Positions 40,651 through 41,883 of a stretch of 41,883 bases of DNA are shown one piece after another. Position 1 is the stretch's first letter. Each line of letters opens with the position of its first letter. The translations under genes and the position numbers were made by a program. This stretch comes from CAZQYB01 sp964582985 (GTDB taxonomy: Bacteria; Planctomycetota; Phycisphaerae; Sedimentisphaerales; Anaerobacaceae), in NCBI GenBank assembly GCA_964582985.1, contig CAZOUM010000022.1, forward strand, positions 1 through 41,883, in the 5' to 3' direction. The notes under the pieces were generated by a model. That model was given only the letters and a program-made list of their open reading frames with translations, was not told the DNA's origin and ran no database searches.

Positions 40651-41883
40651 ATGAAGAATCCACTTCACAATTTGTTGATTGTTTTGGCTGGCCTGCTAAT
40701 ATTTGGGTCACCGGCTATAGCAGCCGAGCCGAATGACGCTGTGGGAGAGCTACCAACGGCGAGAGCAGCGGTGATTATCTGCACGGATATGGTTGACAGG
40801 GGGCTTTTTGAGTCGATTGAGCGGAGAACTCAAATTGCTCTCGACGCAGGAATAGAATACCTGATTTATGAAATTGACACGTTCGGCGGGGACCTTCTGG
40901 CGGCGTATAATATATGGGAATACTTCATGCATGACATCAATCCGCAGGCAAAGACAGTTGCCTACGTGTCAAAGAAGGCGATATCAGCAGGGGCTCTGAT
41001 AAGTGTCGCGTGCGAAGATATCATAATGAAAAAGCATACAAGAATTGGGGACTGCGCACCGATTATGCTGGGAGGGAAACTCGAAGGCACGGAGCGCGAG
41101 AAGATTGAGACCGACACTCGTGCGGCTTTTAGCAATTCAGCCGAGGCCAATAATTACCCGGTACTATTGCTAAAGGCGATGGTGACTCAGCGAATTGAAG
41201 TTTGCAGGGTCAAAAACACCGAAAGCGGAGAGTATGAGTTTTTTGAAGGAGACCAACTGCCCAAAGACCCGAATAAGTATGACCTGGAGAACAAAAAGCG
41301 GATAGTTGGTGAGGAGGACCTTTTGACTCTGACGGCCTCTGAGGCTCTCGAATACGGTGTGGCGAGGGCTGTGGTCAAAAGCAGGGCGGGTGCACTTAGG
41401 TTTTTGGCCAAGCGTGACGGGGTAAAGTTTGACGAGCCGGTGGTGCTGCGAACGAACTGGTCGGAAGAGATGGTGCGCAAGATTAATCATCCGGCTGTAA
41501 TGGGTGTTCTGTTTATGATTGCGCTGTTGGGCGTTTATATTGAACTTAACACGCCCGGGATTGGCCTGCCGGGTTTAGTGGCGGTAATATGCTTTGCAGC
41601 TATAATCGGCAGTAAATACCTTGTCGGGTTAGCTAACTGGATGGAAGTGGCGTTATTCATTATAGGTATAATTTTGTTGATGGTGGAGATTTTCGTGCTG
41701 CCCGGTTTTGGTATTGCAGGGTTTTTGGGAATAATGTGTATTTTGGTCGGGTTGTTCGGTATGCTCATCAAGAATCCGCCGGGCAGCCTGCCCTGGCCCG
41801 AAGGACCGGAAAACTGGGATTTGTTCGTAGGCGGCGTGTTAGGATTATCGTTTGGCTTTTTGGGATTTGTTGTTTTGGCGTGG
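40651..41883 (+). CDS. NfeD-family membrane serine protease (partial, runs off the window)
   Basis: At least 411 residues are visible: a signal peptide (about 1-25), a ClpP/crotonase-like serine protease domain (about 38-250; catalytic S112 in KKAISAGALIS, GDCAPIMLGGK), and several C-terminal membrane helices (from about residue 280: MGVLFMIALLGVYIELNTPG). This is the long NfeD/membrane-bound ClpP-class type, associated with stomatin-like proteins and membrane protein quality control. The frame is open to the last base, so the C-terminal OB-fold domain lies outside. ATG 40651 is chosen; TTG 40645 is closer to the GGGAG ribosome site and also possible. Confidence 0.9.
   Translation, partial: MKNPLHNLLIVLAGLLIFGSPAIAAEPNDAVGELPTARAAVIICTDMVDRGLFESIERRTQIALDAGIEYLIYEIDTFGGDLLAAYNIWEYFMHDINPQAKTVAYVSKKAISAGALISVACEDIIMKKHTRIGDCAPIMLGGKLEGTEREKIETDTRAAFSNSAEANNYPVLLLKAMVTQRIEVCRVKNTESGEYEFFEGDQLPKDPNKYDLENKKRIVGEEDLLTLTASEALEYGVARAVVKSRAGALRFLAKRDGVKFDEPVVLRTNWSEEMVRKINHPAVMGVLFMIALLGVYIELNTPGIGLPGLVAVICFAAIIGSKYLVGLANWMEVALFIIGIILLMVEIFVLPGFGIAGFLGIMCILVGLFGMLIKNPPGSLPWPEGPENWDLFVGGVLGLSFGFLGFVVLAW

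Noticed and set aside
1..41883. CRISPR array or integrase-type mobile element
   Set aside because: No regular repeat-spacer pattern and no transposase or integrase gene was seen anywhere in the window.

Overview
The window looks like a chromosomal segment of a planctomycete, probably of the Phycisphaerae/Sedimentisphaerales kind. This rests on gene types: a PVC-type 'small basic protein', a prepilin-like protein with a C-terminal DNA-x-H-type motif, a giant secreted protein ending in a dockerin-like pair, Calx-beta/glycosidase fusions and a BlaI/BlaR1-like pair fused to thioredoxin. No species can be named from the sequence alone.

Layout. 1-540: 3' end of 23S rRNA, a repeat-rich spacer with a perfect 17-bp inverted repeat, and an intact-looking 5S rRNA with a terminator. 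541-3900: at least four decayed 5S-derived blocks (near 627, 2300, 2816 and 3823), each followed by a GC hairpin or terminator, with unrelated genes lodged between them (TPR membrane protein, HEPN-like protein, an unknown protein). 4345-5034: MscS-type membrane protein. 5319-5855: HNH-AP2 endonuclease. 6534-6705: a promoter-to-terminator unit for a structured small RNA with two interleaved stems. 6911-7897: prepilin-like gene whose leader is interrupted by an in-frame run of palindromes.

12609 down to 7920 (minus strand): rpmF-plsX-fabH-fabD-fabG plus a membrane protein, with a good promoter upstream of rpmF. This is a fatty-acid/phospholipid initiation operon without acpP. 12681-13112 is an M28 peptidase pseudogene. 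13422-14411 holds a SPOR-like membrane protein and the PVC small basic protein. 14552-18094 is a BlaI repressor with two operators and a BlaR1-like M56 sensor fused to carbohydrate-binding-like repeats and a thioredoxin domain.

18125-24509 (minus strand): unknown membrane protein, Calx-beta/glycosidase, asnA and a GH32 fructosidase. Between asnA and GH32, on the plus strand, is a consensus promoter followed about 60 bases later by an intrinsic terminator whose loop is an anti-Shine-Dalgarno-like C-rich tract: a candidate small RNA. 25047-26681 is a secreted ankyrin protein with 15 repeats. 27183-34673 (minus) is a 2,496-residue modular exported protein with a candidate upstream ORF. 35498-36607 is an aminotransferase. 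36766-40572 is a phosphate-uptake cluster (Na/Pi-PhoU, DUF47, Pit). The window ends inside an NfeD-type membrane serine protease gene.

The most unusual themes are (i) the 5S-derived array that carries genes between 5S remnants, (ii) small palindromic elements inserted in RNA genes and in frame in a protein leader, and (iii) two compact candidate small RNAs.
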